Of a stretch of DNA of 18,403 nucleotides, positions 1-6,754 are shown piece by piece. The DNA is from JANMMJ01 sp964543235. GTDB taxonomy: Bacteria; Pseudomonadota; Alphaproteobacteria; Rhizobiales; Aestuariivirgaceae. The notes under the pieces are model-generated. The model did not search any database. It saw only the letters and a list, made by a program, of their open reading frames with translations, and was not told the DNA's origin. Location: the NCBI GenBank assembly GCA_964543235.1, contig CAZIXE010000072.1, positions 1 to 18,403 of the forward strand, read 5' to 3'. The position numbers were made by a program, and so were the translations under genes. Each line of letters begins with the position of its first letter. Position 1 is the stretch's first letter.

Positions 1-50
1 AACCAACACAAGACCAAAGGGACGGGAATTTGTGAGTTTTTCAGCAGCCT

Positions 51-106
51 GCTAGTGCATGATGCGCCAAAGTGGAATCACTTTGGCGATAACATCATGC
101 ACCAGC
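51..106. repeat. Large palindromic hairpin 1 (REP-like intergenic element)
   Basis: Outer arms GTGCATGATG (55-64) and CATCATGCAC (93-102) pair perfectly. Inner arms CGCCAAAGTG (65-74) and CACTTTGGCG (79-88) also pair perfectly around a GAAT loop. A one-sided 4-base bulge, ATAA (89-92), interrupts only the 3' arm. GCT (51-53) and AGC (104-106) extend the stem after one mismatch. From memory, abundant intergenic palindromes in Hyphomicrobiales have GCATGATC outer arms and a similar ATAA/ACAA bulge, so this may be a diverged member; that link is inference. Together with hairpin 2 it lies just downstream of the minus-strand dehydrogenase gene and could help end its transcript or protect its 3' end. 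Confidence 0.7.
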
Positions 107-117
107 ATATGAGCGAC

Positions 118-164
118 GATCACGTTCATGACTTTTGACGGTTCCGTCAAAAGTCATCGTGATC
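118..164. repeat. Large palindromic hairpin 2 (REP-like intergenic element)
   Basis: GATCACG (118-124) pairs with CGTGATC (158-164). The 14-base arm at 128-141 (ATGACTTTTGACGG) pairs perfectly with its reverse complement at 144-157, leaving TT at the tip. A one-sided bulge TTC (125-127) sits on the 5' arm. The stem is 21 bp in total. Its architecture parallels hairpin 1, only 11 bases away, but with the bulge on the opposite arm, as in head-to-head composite REP elements. It ends about 40 bases downstream of the dehydrogenase stop codon on the minus strand. A further short inverted repeat, GGAAGC (167-172) with GCTTCC (192-197), follows. Confidence 0.7.
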
Positions 165-201
165 TGGGAAGCGGCGCGCAACGAGCGCAAGGCTTCCGGC
201 C

Positions 202-1362
202 TCAGAAGATCCGGTCGACCGGCTGGCCCAGCGCCATGGCGCCCGCATAGGCGGCTTGCGGGCCCTGCTGCATGGGATGGAACCTCGCGCCCTGGATATC
301 ACGGAAACGCCGCTCAAGACCTGCCTTGCGGTAGAAGCTCTGGCCGCCGGCCGATTCCATGGCGAAGTCGGCAACGGCCAGCATGTGGCGTGCTGCCAGT
401 GTCCGGCCCATCATTACGCGGTTTATTGACTCGGCCGATGGCGTGTTGCCGGCAATGACATCCATCATGCCGGCTACGGCCTGCCGTGCTCCCATGAGTT
501 CGGTATCCATGCGACCGACGAGACTGGTAATGTGCGGATCGGGACGGCGATGGCCGGCGATGCTGACGGCAATGTCGCGGGCACTCTCGGCCACACCCAG
601 ATAAACGTTGTAGATCAGTGGAATGGCGATAGTGCCGATGATCTGGAACAGCAGGTGCCACTCGCCGGCCTTGCGTTTCAATGCAACTGCTGCTTCGGGG
701 ACCACGTAGCCGTCGATCATCACATCATGCGAGCCCGTGGCCCGCATGCCCATGGTGTGCCAGGTGTCGATGAGTTTGACATGCGGCGAGTTCATCGGCA
801 CGCCGAAATGGAGCACCATGTCGTCTTCGCCGTTGGTGCCTTTCAGCACAGCACTTGTCATCATGAGATCGCCAATAGGCGCGCCTGAGGAGAAGACCTT
901 GCGGGCGGTAATGCGATAGCCGCCCTCAACCCTGACTGCCTCGCCGGAACCTGCGACCCAGTCGGAACCGCCGCTGGTGACAAGAACAATCTGTTCGCTG
1001 GCGACACGTTTCAGCAAAGGCTCCACGGCCGCGACCTTCTGGTGGCGCCAGCGCCAGGCCGGTACCGCCACATTGTGGGTGTGCATGGCCAGCGCCAGGG
1101 CGGTGGAACCACAATGATAGGCGAGGCGCCGGAGCATCTCGCCCAGTTCCGCCGGCTCAGCGCCACCGCCGCCCAGCTCGGCCGGGACGGCCGCCGCAAT
1201 GAGTCCCGATGTCTTCAACTCCTTGTAGTTGCTGTCGACAAAGCAGTCGGCCTCGTCATTGGCTTCGGCTCTGGCGGCGAATATCTGGCCCAGCGATTCG
1301 GCCTTCTCGACAAGCGACAGCGAGGCTGTGCCAGCTGCTGTCGATGGGGCAATCTTGTTCAT
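202..1362 (-). CDS. Acyl-CoA dehydrogenase family flavoprotein
   Basis: The 386-residue product has the acyl-CoA dehydrogenase fold. It has a helical N-terminal domain with a VPAELGGGG segment (59-67), a middle beta domain with VTSGGSDWVAGSG (128-140) and the family-typical MGMRATGSHDV (204-214), and a C-terminal helical domain ending around RDIQGARFHPMQ (354-365). I chose the ATG at 1362 because AGGAGG lies 6 bases upstream; the in-frame extension to 1473 has no such support. No catalytic glutamate of the classic short- or long-chain enzymes is obvious. The C-terminal pattern resembles the DszC-like branch of flavin oxygenases or dehydrogenases, so the substrate cannot be assigned and oxygenation is possible. 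The gene is divergent from the HxlR regulator at 1501, its likely controller. FAD dependence is inferred from the family. Confidence 0.85.
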   Translation of the reverse strand: MNKIAPSTAAGTASLSLVEKAESLGQIFAARAEANDEADCFVDSNYKELKTSGLIAAAVPAELGGGGAEPAELGEMLRRLAYHCGSTALALAMHTHNVAVPAWRWRHQKVAAVEPLLKRVASEQIVLVTSGGSDWVAGSGEAVRVEGGYRITARKVFSSGAPIGDLMMTSAVLKGTNGEDDMVLHFGVPMNSPHVKLIDTWHTMGMRATGSHDVMIDGYVVPEAAVALKRKAGEWHLLFQIIGTIAIPLIYNVYLGVAESARDIAVSIAGHRRPDPHITSLVGRMDTELMGARQAVAGMMDVIAGNTPSAESINRVMMGRTLAARHMLAVADFAMESAGGQSFYRKAGLERRFRDIQGARFHPMQQGPQAAYAGAMALGQPVDRIF

Positions 1363-1415
1363 GGCGAACCTCCTGACGGGTTTGTGGCGTGAGCGTCGGC
1401 CAATCCGCCCAGGCC

Positions 1416-1440
1416 GTCCAGTTCTGAAACTGTACTGGAC
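1416..1440. promoter_or_regulatory. Inverted-repeat operator candidate between divergent genes
   Basis: GTCCAGT (1416-1422) and ACTGGAC (1434-1440) form perfect 7-bp arms separated by 11 bases. The spacer region also contains a nested dyad of CAGTT and AACTG. The element lies near the middle of the 138-base gap between the acyl-CoA dehydrogenase start (1362) and the HxlR gene start (1501), the expected place for the regulator's own site. HxlR-type dimers generally bind inverted repeats. No convincing -35/-10 pair was identified. Confidence 0.4.
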
Positions 1441-1500
1441 CCGGGACCAGGCGAGGATTAAGGTCCGCGGCATGAGGGGGCCGGAGTCAGGAGAGGTTTT

Positions 1501-2196
1501 ATGGACTCGACTTACGGCCAGTTCTGCCCCGTCGCCATGGCGGCGGAAATCGTCTGTTCGCGCTGGACGGCACTCGTCATCCGTGAGCTTCTGTGCGGGT
1601 CAACCCGATTCAACGACATCCGCCGGGGTGTGCCGCGCATGTCGCCGACCCTGCTCTCCAAGCGCCTCAAGGAACTCGAACAGGCCGGGATCGTGAGGCT
1701 CGAGCCAACTTCACAGCCCGGCACGTTCGACTACCGGCTGACGGAAGCGGGCGAGGATCTCCGCGGGGTGATCATGACACTCGGCTTCTGGGGCCAGCGC
1801 TGGGTCGAGAAGGAGCTTTCGCTCAGGAACCTCGATCCTTCGCTACTGATGTGGGACATGCGGCGGCACCTCGATCCGAAGCCACTGCCAAAGGCGCGGT
1901 GCACGATTCACTTTCTGTACCCCGATCTCCCGGAAAACCGCCGCTACTGGTGGCTGGTCGTTGACCGGGGCAACGTCGATCTGTGCAATTCCGACCCGGG
2001 CTTCGAGGTCGACCTCTATGTGACTGGCCAGCTCGAGGCGATGACGTCGATCTGGATGGGACTCTCAGACATGAAGACCGAGGTCAAAGCCGGCCGGCTC
2101 GAACTCAGTGGCAATCCGGCTGTTGCCCGGTCGATGCAGGCCTGGCTGGGATTATCGCCTTTTGCCACGGAAAGGAACCGGCGAGCAGCCGCCTGA
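1501..2196 (+). CDS. HxlR-family winged-helix regulator with C-terminal SCP2-like domain
   Basis: The 231-residue protein starts with a winged-helix domain of the HxlR type (about 1-105). It has the conserved early cysteine (Cys9, QFCPV), the SRWTALVIRELL helix, the FNDIRRGVPRMSPTLLSKRLKELEQAG recognition region (37-63, quoted only by its ends) and a wing running into YRLTEAGEDL. HxlR proteins are usually about 110-150 residues. The extra C-terminal part (about 110-225) contains VDLYVTGQLEAMTSIWMG and AGRLELSGNP, which resemble SCP2-like lipid/acyl-binding domains, so it may sense a hydrophobic or acyl ligand (inference). AGGAG about 8 bases upstream supports the ATG at 1501. It is divergent from the acyl-CoA dehydrogenase gene. 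Its stop lies 6 bases from the end of the convergent MATE gene. Confidence 0.85.
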   Translation: MDSTYGQFCPVAMAAEIVCSRWTALVIRELLCGSTRFNDIRRGVPRMSPTLLSKRLKELEQAGIVRLEPTSQPGTFDYRLTEAGEDLRGVIMTLGFWGQRWVEKELSLRNLDPSLLMWDMRRHLDPKPLPKARCTIHFLYPDLPENRRYWWLVVDRGNVDLCNSDPGFEVDLYVTGQLEAMTSIWMGLSDMKTEVKAGRLELSGNPAVARSMQAWLGLSPFATERNRRAAA

Positions 2197-2202
2197 AGCT
2201 TG

Positions 2203-3528
2203 TCAGGGAAAGGCGGCGCGGGTCAGGGCCGGCATTCGGGCGGCAAAGGTAAGGCCGCGGGCCACGAAGAAGATCGAGAGGGCCGCCCACAGGCCGTGAT
2301 TACCGTAGGCGGGTTCCAGGAGCCACCATGCAGCCAGATAGATCGCCAGCGAGACGATCATCATATTGCGCATGTCGCGGGTGGCGAGGGCCCCGGTGAA
2401 GATGCCGTCGAACTGAAAGCACGCCGCGCCCAGCAGCGGTGTGACGGCCGCCCAGGGCAGATAGTGGCGGGCGGTTTCGCGTATCTCGGGGTTGACGGAC
2501 ATCAAGTCGATGAACCAGGGGCCGGCAAACCAGATCGCCACCATGCATAGTGCCCCGACCGTCATGGCCCAGACCGTTGTCAACCGGACCGCGGCATGGA
2601 AGCGCGGGCGGTTGCGGGCCCCGATCGACTGGCCGACCAGCGCCTCCGAGGCGTAGGCGAATCCGTCGATCAGAAAGGCGGCGACTTCGAAGAAGTTGAG
2701 CAGCACGGCGTTGGCGGCGACAATGACATCGCCCGAACGCGCGCCGCGCGAGGTGAACCAGGCAAAGGCGAAGACCAGGCAGAGGGTGCGGATCATGATG
2801 TCGCCATTGGCGCCGAGGGTGCGGGTGAGGCGCTCACGGTCGAACACCAGGCGCCGCGTGATCCTCGCACCGAGACCCCTCAGGCCATGGACCGCGAGGC
2901 CGCCGCCCAGCACAGCCGCGGAAATCTCGGCGATCAGAGCGGCCAGGCCGACGCCTTCGGATGTCATGCCGAGACCCAGCACGAACAGGGCGCTGAGGCT
3001 CATGTTCACGACATTGAGGAACACCTGGACCAGGAAGGCGGTGTTGGCGCGCGACTGGCCGATGAACCAGCCCATGAAGCAGAAATTGGCCAGTGCAAAG
3101 GGGGCCGAAAGGATGCGCCAGCGGAAATAGGTCTCGGCATGGTGGCGAACCTCGGCCGAGCCACCGATGAGATCGAAGGCCACCCGTTCGATCAGGGGAC
3201 TGGCGGCAATCAGCACAAGACCGGTAACGCCGGCAATGAGCAGGGCGCGGAGCAAAACGGCCGCGAGTTCGGCCTCGTCGCCGGCACCGCTGGCCTGGGC
3301 GCTCAGCCCGCCGGTTGACAGCCGCAGAAAGCCAAAGCCCCAGAAGATGAACGAGAAGACCAGGGCGCCGACGGCGATTGCACCAATGTAATAGGGATCT
3401 GGCAACTGGCCGACGACAGCGGTGTTGACCACGCCAATCAGCGGTTCGGTCACGTTGGACAGCATGATCGGCACGGCGATCGCCAGCACCGAACGATGGC
3501 TGATTGGGGTTGTCAGAGGAAGGGCCAT
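2203..3528 (-). CDS. dinF: MATE-family efflux transporter, DinF type
   Basis: This is a 441-residue multi-pass membrane protein with about twelve hydrophobic segments. Its N-terminal signature is close to that of E. coli DinF: VLAIAVPIMLSNVTEPLIG, VVNTAVVGQL, then YIGAIAVGALVFSFIFW and FLRLSTGGLSAQASG. MATE proteins are inner-membrane antiporters that export cationic or toxic compounds using Na+ or H+ gradients; the substrate here is unknown. I preferred the ATG at 3528, which aligns with the family start. An in-frame TTG at 3570 would add 14 residues, and neither start has a clear ribosome-binding site. It is divergent from the interrupted Cys-rich gene and shares an intergenic region carrying iron-regulator-like motifs, so metal or redox control is possible. 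Confidence 0.88.
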   Translation of the reverse strand: MALPLTTPISHRSVLAIAVPIMLSNVTEPLIGVVNTAVVGQLPDPYYIGAIAVGALVFSFIFWGFGFLRLSTGGLSAQASGAGDEAELAAVLLRALLIAGVTGLVLIAASPLIERVAFDLIGGSAEVRHHAETYFRWRILSAPFALANFCFMGWFIGQSRANTAFLVQVFLNVVNMSLSALFVLGLGMTSEGVGLAALIAEISAAVLGGGLAVHGLRGLGARITRRLVFDRERLTRTLGANGDIMIRTLCLVFAFAWFTSRGARSGDVIVAANAVLLNFFEVAAFLIDGFAYASEALVGQSIGARNRPRFHAAVRLTTVWAMTVGALCMVAIWFAGPWFIDLMSVNPEIRETARHYLPWAAVTPLLGAACFQFDGIFTGALATRDMRNMMIVSLAIYLAAWWLLEPAYGNHGLWAALSIFFVARGLTFAARMPALTRAAFP

Positions 3529-3600
3529 GGCTGGGCCGCGTTTGTCGGCCGCCGCGCCAATGGTCGTCAAGGGGACTTCGCAGCAGTCTTGCAGCGGACG

Positions 3601-3617
3601 CTTAGATTCATTCTAAA
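3601..3617. promoter_or_regulatory. Irr-box (ICE)-like inverted repeat
   Basis: The element reads CTTAGATTCATTCTAAA. It agrees with the alphaproteobacterial Irr-box core as I remember it (TTTAGAA-N3-TTCTAAA) at 12 of 14 defined positions. TTAGA (3602-3606) and TCTAA (3612-3616) form a 5-bp inverted repeat. It lies 31 bases from the alternative TTG start of the MATE gene, or 73 from its ATG, and about 93 bases upstream of the Cys-rich gene on the other strand. An overlapping AT-rich dyad (3609-3628) is an alternative reading of the same bases. Confidence 0.4.
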
Positions 3618-3630
3618 TATTTGAAATGAC

Positions 3631-3650
3631 GTGAATATTACCGGATTCAC
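3631..3650. promoter_or_regulatory. Short perfect dyad in divergent promoter region
   Basis: GTGAAT (3631-3636) and ATTCAC (3645-3650) form a perfect 6-bp inverted repeat with an 8-base spacer. It lies between the Irr-like and IscR-like motifs. No regulator is assigned; it may be chance in an AT-rich promoter stretch. Confidence 0.2.
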
Positions 3651-3674
3651 CCTTGACAGCGGCTGGCACATCAA

Positions 3675-3699
3675 ATAGTTGACTAAATTAGTCGGCTTT
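3675..3699 (+). promoter_or_regulatory. IscR type 1-like operator overlapping promoter
   Basis: This 25-base segment contains the palindrome GACTAA-A-TTAGTC (3681-3693). It fits the E. coli IscR type 1 consensus (ATASYYGACTRWWWYAGTCRRSTAT) at 24 of 25 positions, failing only at the penultimate base. It lies 10 bases upstream of the ATG at 3710. A consensus -35 hexamer TTGACA (3653-3658) precedes it by 16 bases, so the site would cover the -10 region, a layout typical of repression by an Rrf2-family Fe-S protein. No gene for IscR is in the window, so the cognate regulator is inferred. Confidence 0.6.
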
Positions 3700-3709
3700 A
3701 GAGTTCAGG

Positions 3710-4231
3710 ATGAGTGCGCAGCGCGACAATTGTTTCGGGGACTTCCTTGACCGGCAGCCGGAGCGGCTGGTGGTGACCGGTTACCGCTGCTGCATGGCCG
3801 GATACGACTTCCTCGATGTCGCCTGCTGGGAAGCGGCGTGGGCCTCCTATATCGGCGAAGTCGGCGCCTAGCACGCCCGGCTGCTGATGGGCGAGCTGCA
3901 GTTCTGGGTCAGGACCCTGCGCCAGCAGACGGCGCGCAGTTTCAGTTACTTCCCGCAAGGGTGCCGGCATCTCTGCCATGACGAATGCATGGCGCTTTCC
4001 GCCCTTGCAGCGGCGCAGAGCAAGGACCTTCCGGCCGGCGAACTGGCCCTGCGCCAGCTGCTCGGCAATGATAGCGTGCGGGATCTGGCGCATGCCTGGG
4101 TCGCAACCGAGAGCTTTGCCCGCGCCCTGGCAGGCGCCGGGCAGCCGCTCTATCCGGTAACGGTAGCCGTCATCCAGTCCATCGTCCGGATGCAGAGCGA
4201 GTCGGCGCGGACCGGCAAGCGGCTCAACTGA
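3710..4231 (+). pseudogene. Cys-rich protein of unknown function, interrupted by in-frame TAG
   Basis: Reading from the ATG at 3710 gives 173 codons in one frame, with a single amber codon at codon 54 (3869-3871) and a final TGA at 4229-4231. The frame stays clearly coding on both sides of the TAG, so this looks like one gene broken by a point mutation (CAG to TAG would do), a sequencing error, or readthrough. The N-terminal piece holds Cys8, the pair Cys27-Cys28 (GYRCCMAGYDF) and Cys39. The C-terminal piece holds a Cx3Cx3C cluster at 85, 89 and 93 (CRHLCHDEC). These could bind metal or an Fe-S cluster, which would suit the IscR-like operator just upstream. An internal ATG at 3887 could give a shorter product. 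I do not recognise the family. The Shine-Dalgarno match is weak. Confidence 0.65.
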
Positions 4232-4282
4232 CCCCCGCGCCGGGCGTGAACGCTCACCGGCGATCCCCTATAAGGCGGGATC

Positions 4283-6754
4283 ATGGACCAGTTGCCGTCC
4301 GGATTCGCAGCGTGGTTTGCCGCCCGCGGCTGGGCGCCGCGGCCCCACCAGCTCGCGGTGCTTTCGCATGTGCTGGCCGGCGACAGCGTGCTGCTCATCT
4401 CGCCGACTGGCGGCGGCAAGACGCTCGCCGGATTCCTGCCCAGCCTCATCGAGCTTGCCGCCGGCGGCCGCGGTGCAGGCATCCACACGCTCTATGTGTC
4501 GCCCCTCAAGGCGCTGGCCGTCGACATCGCCCGCAACCTCGAAGCCCCGGTCAGGGAAATGGGGCTGCCGGTCACCATCGAGACCCGTACCGGTGACACC
4601 CCCGCTGCCAAGCGCCGGCGGCAACGCGAGAAGCCGCCCGACATCCTGATCACCACGCCGGAACAGGTCTCGCTCATGGTGGCCGATGCGCATGCGGCGC
4701 ATCTGTTGAGAGGCCTGCGGACCGTGATCCTCGACGAACTACATTCGCTGGTGACGTCGAAGCGCGGCGTGCTGCTGTCGCTGGCACTGACCCGTGTCAC
4801 GTCCCATGCCCCCGGCGTGCGGCGCATCGGGCTTTCGGCGACGGTGGCCGATCCCGATGCGCTCAGGGCCTGGCTCGTTCCCACCGGTGCCGAGCCGGCG
4901 CCGCTGGTGTTGGGCCAGCCGGGGGCGGCGCCCCGCATCCGCATTCTGAAATCGGCGGAAAGAGTGCCGTGGGCGGGCCATTCGTCACGCTATGCCTTCG
5001 CCGAAATCTACGAAGAAATCCGGCAGGCGCGGATGACGCTGGTCTTCGTTAACACGCGCAGCCAGGCGGAGATGACGTTTCAGGGCCTGTGGGAGGCCAA
5101 TGAAGACAACCTGCCGATCGCCCTGCATCACGGCTCGCTCGATGTCGCGCAACGGCGCAAGGTCGAAGCGGCGATGGCAGCTGGCAAGCTTCGCGCCGTG
5201 GTGGCAACCTCGACGCTCGATCTCGGCATCGACTGGGGTGACGTCGACCTCGTCATCCACATCGGGGCGCCGAAAGGCTCGAGCCGGCTCCTGCAGCGCA
5301 TCGGCCGCTCCAACCACCGGCTCGATGTTCCCAGCGAAGCGCTGCTGGTGCCGTCGAACCGCTTCGAAGTCCTCGAATGCGAAGCTGCCCGCCAGGCCGC
5401 CCACGCCAATGCACAGGACACGGACTATCCATCTGTCCTGAAGTTCGACGTGCTGGCCCAGCATATCATGGGGCGCGCGGTGGCCTCGCCGTTCGAACCC
5501 GGCGCGCTCTACGCCGAGGTGCGGAGCGCCTGGACATACCGCCATCTGAGCCGCGCGGATTTTGACCGCACTGTCGACTTTGTGGCCACCGGCGGTTACG
5601 CGCTCAAGGCCTACGAGCGTTACGCCAAGCTGCGGCCTACCGGCGACGGCAGGCTCAGGCTGGCACATCCGCGGCTGGCACAACAGTACCGCCTCAACAG
5701 CGGCACCATCGTCGAGGAGGAAATGCTGAAAGTGCGGCTGGCCTCGGTGAAGAAGCGGCTGGGCAAGCGGGTGGTCACCGGCGGGCGGGTGCTCGGCGAA
5801 ATGGAGGAGTGGTTCCTCAGTCAGCTTGCCTCCGGCGACACTTTCCTGTTCGCCGGCGAGGTCCTGCGTTTCGAAGGTCTCGACGAGTTCGGCGCACTGG
5901 TGACCCGCTCGAGCGCGACTACGCCCATGATTCCCTCCTACCAGGGCGGCAAGTTTCCCCTGTCGACCTACCTCGCCGAACGGGTGCGCGAGATGCTGGC
6001 CGATCCCCGGCAGTGGCGGATGCTGCCGCACCAGGTTGGCGCCTGGCTGGCAGCGCAACGGTGGAAGTCGATCATTCCGACGGCACGCCAGATGCTGGTT
6101 GAAACCTTTCCGCGCGCCAACAAGCACTACATGGTATGCTACCCCTTCGAGGGCCGGCTCGCGCACCAGACGCTCGGCATGCTGCTGACACGCCGGCTGG
6201 AACGCGCCGGGTTACATCCCCTGGGCTTTGTCGCCAGCGAATACGCGCTGGTGGTGTGGATGGTGCGGGATGTTTCGCTGATGATCGCGACGGGGCGGCT
6301 GCCCCTGGCGCGCCTCTTCGATGAAGACATGTTGGGCGACGATCTCGAAGCCTGGCTCGCCGAGTCGAGCCTGATGAAGCGCACGTTCCGCAATGCTGCG
6401 ATCATCGCCGGGCTCATCGAACGGCGCTGGCCGGGCAAGGAAAAGACGCAGCGCCAGATGACGGTCAATTCCGATCTGATCTATGACGTGCTGCGCACGC
6501 ACCAGCCCGATCACATCCTGTTGCGCGCCGCCTGGGACGACGCCGCGGAGGGGCTCATCGACGTGCACCGGCTGGGAGCACTGCTGAAACGCATCCGCGG
6601 TCAGCTCGTGCATCGCGCGCTCGATACGGTGTCGCCGCTGGCGGTTCCGGTGATGCTTGAGATCGGCCGCGAATCCGTTTACGGCGCGGCGGATGATGCC
6701 CTTCTCGCCGAGGCCGCGGATGAACACATCGACGAGGCCATGCGGCTTGTCTAG
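4283..6754 (+). CDS. Ligase-associated DNA-damage-response DEXH-box helicase (Lhr-like)
   Basis: The 823-residue SF2 helicase carries its motifs in order: Q-motif-like PRPHQ (19-23), Walker A PTGGGKT (41-47), TTPEQ (124-128), Walker B DELH (151-154), motif III SAT (185-187), the second RecA domain with VFVNTR (254-259) and STLDLGIDWGDVDLVIH (310-326), and motif VI QRIGRSNHR (338-346). The long C-terminal part matches the winged-helix and Lhr-core layout. Length and neighbours fit the family that acts with an ATP-dependent DNA ligase, an exonuclease and PdeM in repair. Here only pdeM is adjacent (35-base overlap). The ATG at 4283 has a weak GGCGGG upstream. TATAAG at 4269-4274 sits so close that a very short leader or leaderless transcript is possible. 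A small dyad, GTGA-ACGC-TCAC (4246-4257), lies just upstream. Confidence 0.9.
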   Translation: MDQLPSGFAAWFAARGWAPRPHQLAVLSHVLAGDSVLLISPTGGGKTLAGFLPSLIELAAGGRGAGIHTLYVSPLKALAVDIARNLEAPVREMGLPVTIETRTGDTPAAKRRRQREKPPDILITTPEQVSLMVADAHAAHLLRGLRTVILDELHSLVTSKRGVLLSLALTRVTSHAPGVRRIGLSATVADPDALRAWLVPTGAEPAPLVLGQPGAAPRIRILKSAERVPWAGHSSRYAFAEIYEEIRQARMTLVFVNTRSQAEMTFQGLWEANEDNLPIALHHGSLDVAQRRKVEAAMAAGKLRAVVATSTLDLGIDWGDVDLVIHIGAPKGSSRLLQRIGRSNHRLDVPSEALLVPSNRFEVLECEAARQAAHANAQDTDYPSVLKFDVLAQHIMGRAVASPFEPGALYAEVRSAWTYRHLSRADFDRTVDFVATGGYALKAYERYAKLRPTGDGRLRLAHPRLAQQYRLNSGTIVEEEMLKVRLASVKKRLGKRVVTGGRVLGEMEEWFLSQLASGDTFLFAGEVLRFEGLDEFGALVTRSSATTPMIPSYQGGKFPLSTYLAERVREMLADPRQWRMLPHQVGAWLAAQRWKSIIPTARQMLVETFPRANKHYMVCYPFEGRLAHQTLGMLLTRRLERAGLHPLGFVASEYALVVWMVRDVSLMIATGRLPLARLFDEDMLGDDLEAWLAESSLMKRTFRNAAIIAGLIERRWPGKEKTQRQMTVNSDLIYDVLRTHQPDHILLRAAWDDAAEGLIDVHRLGALLKRIRGQLVHRALDTVSPLAVPVMLEIGRESVYGAADDALLAEAADEHIDEAMRLV

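Noticed and set aside
1363..1473. N-terminal extension of the minus-strand acyl-CoA dehydrogenase
   Set aside because: The extra 37 residues are Arg-rich and unlike the family. The ATG at 1362 has a near-perfect Shine-Dalgarno, and the extension would run through the divergent operator region.
2596..3318. 240-codon open frame on the plus strand
   Set aside because: It lies entirely inside the MATE gene on the opposite strand. Its product is rich in Glu/Gly/Ala/His with no fold signature, a usual shadow of a GC-rich membrane-protein gene.
4246..4257. Possible LexA-type operator before the helicase
   Set aside because: The dyad GTGA-ACGC-TCAC does not fit the alphaproteobacterial LexA pattern (GTTC-N7-GTTC). 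It is noted only as an unassigned dyad.
4985..6166. 393-codon open frame on the minus strand
   Set aside because: It is antisense to the helicase gene, whose conserved motifs leave no doubt about the true frame. The composition is Arg/His/Gly-rich and shows no family motifs.
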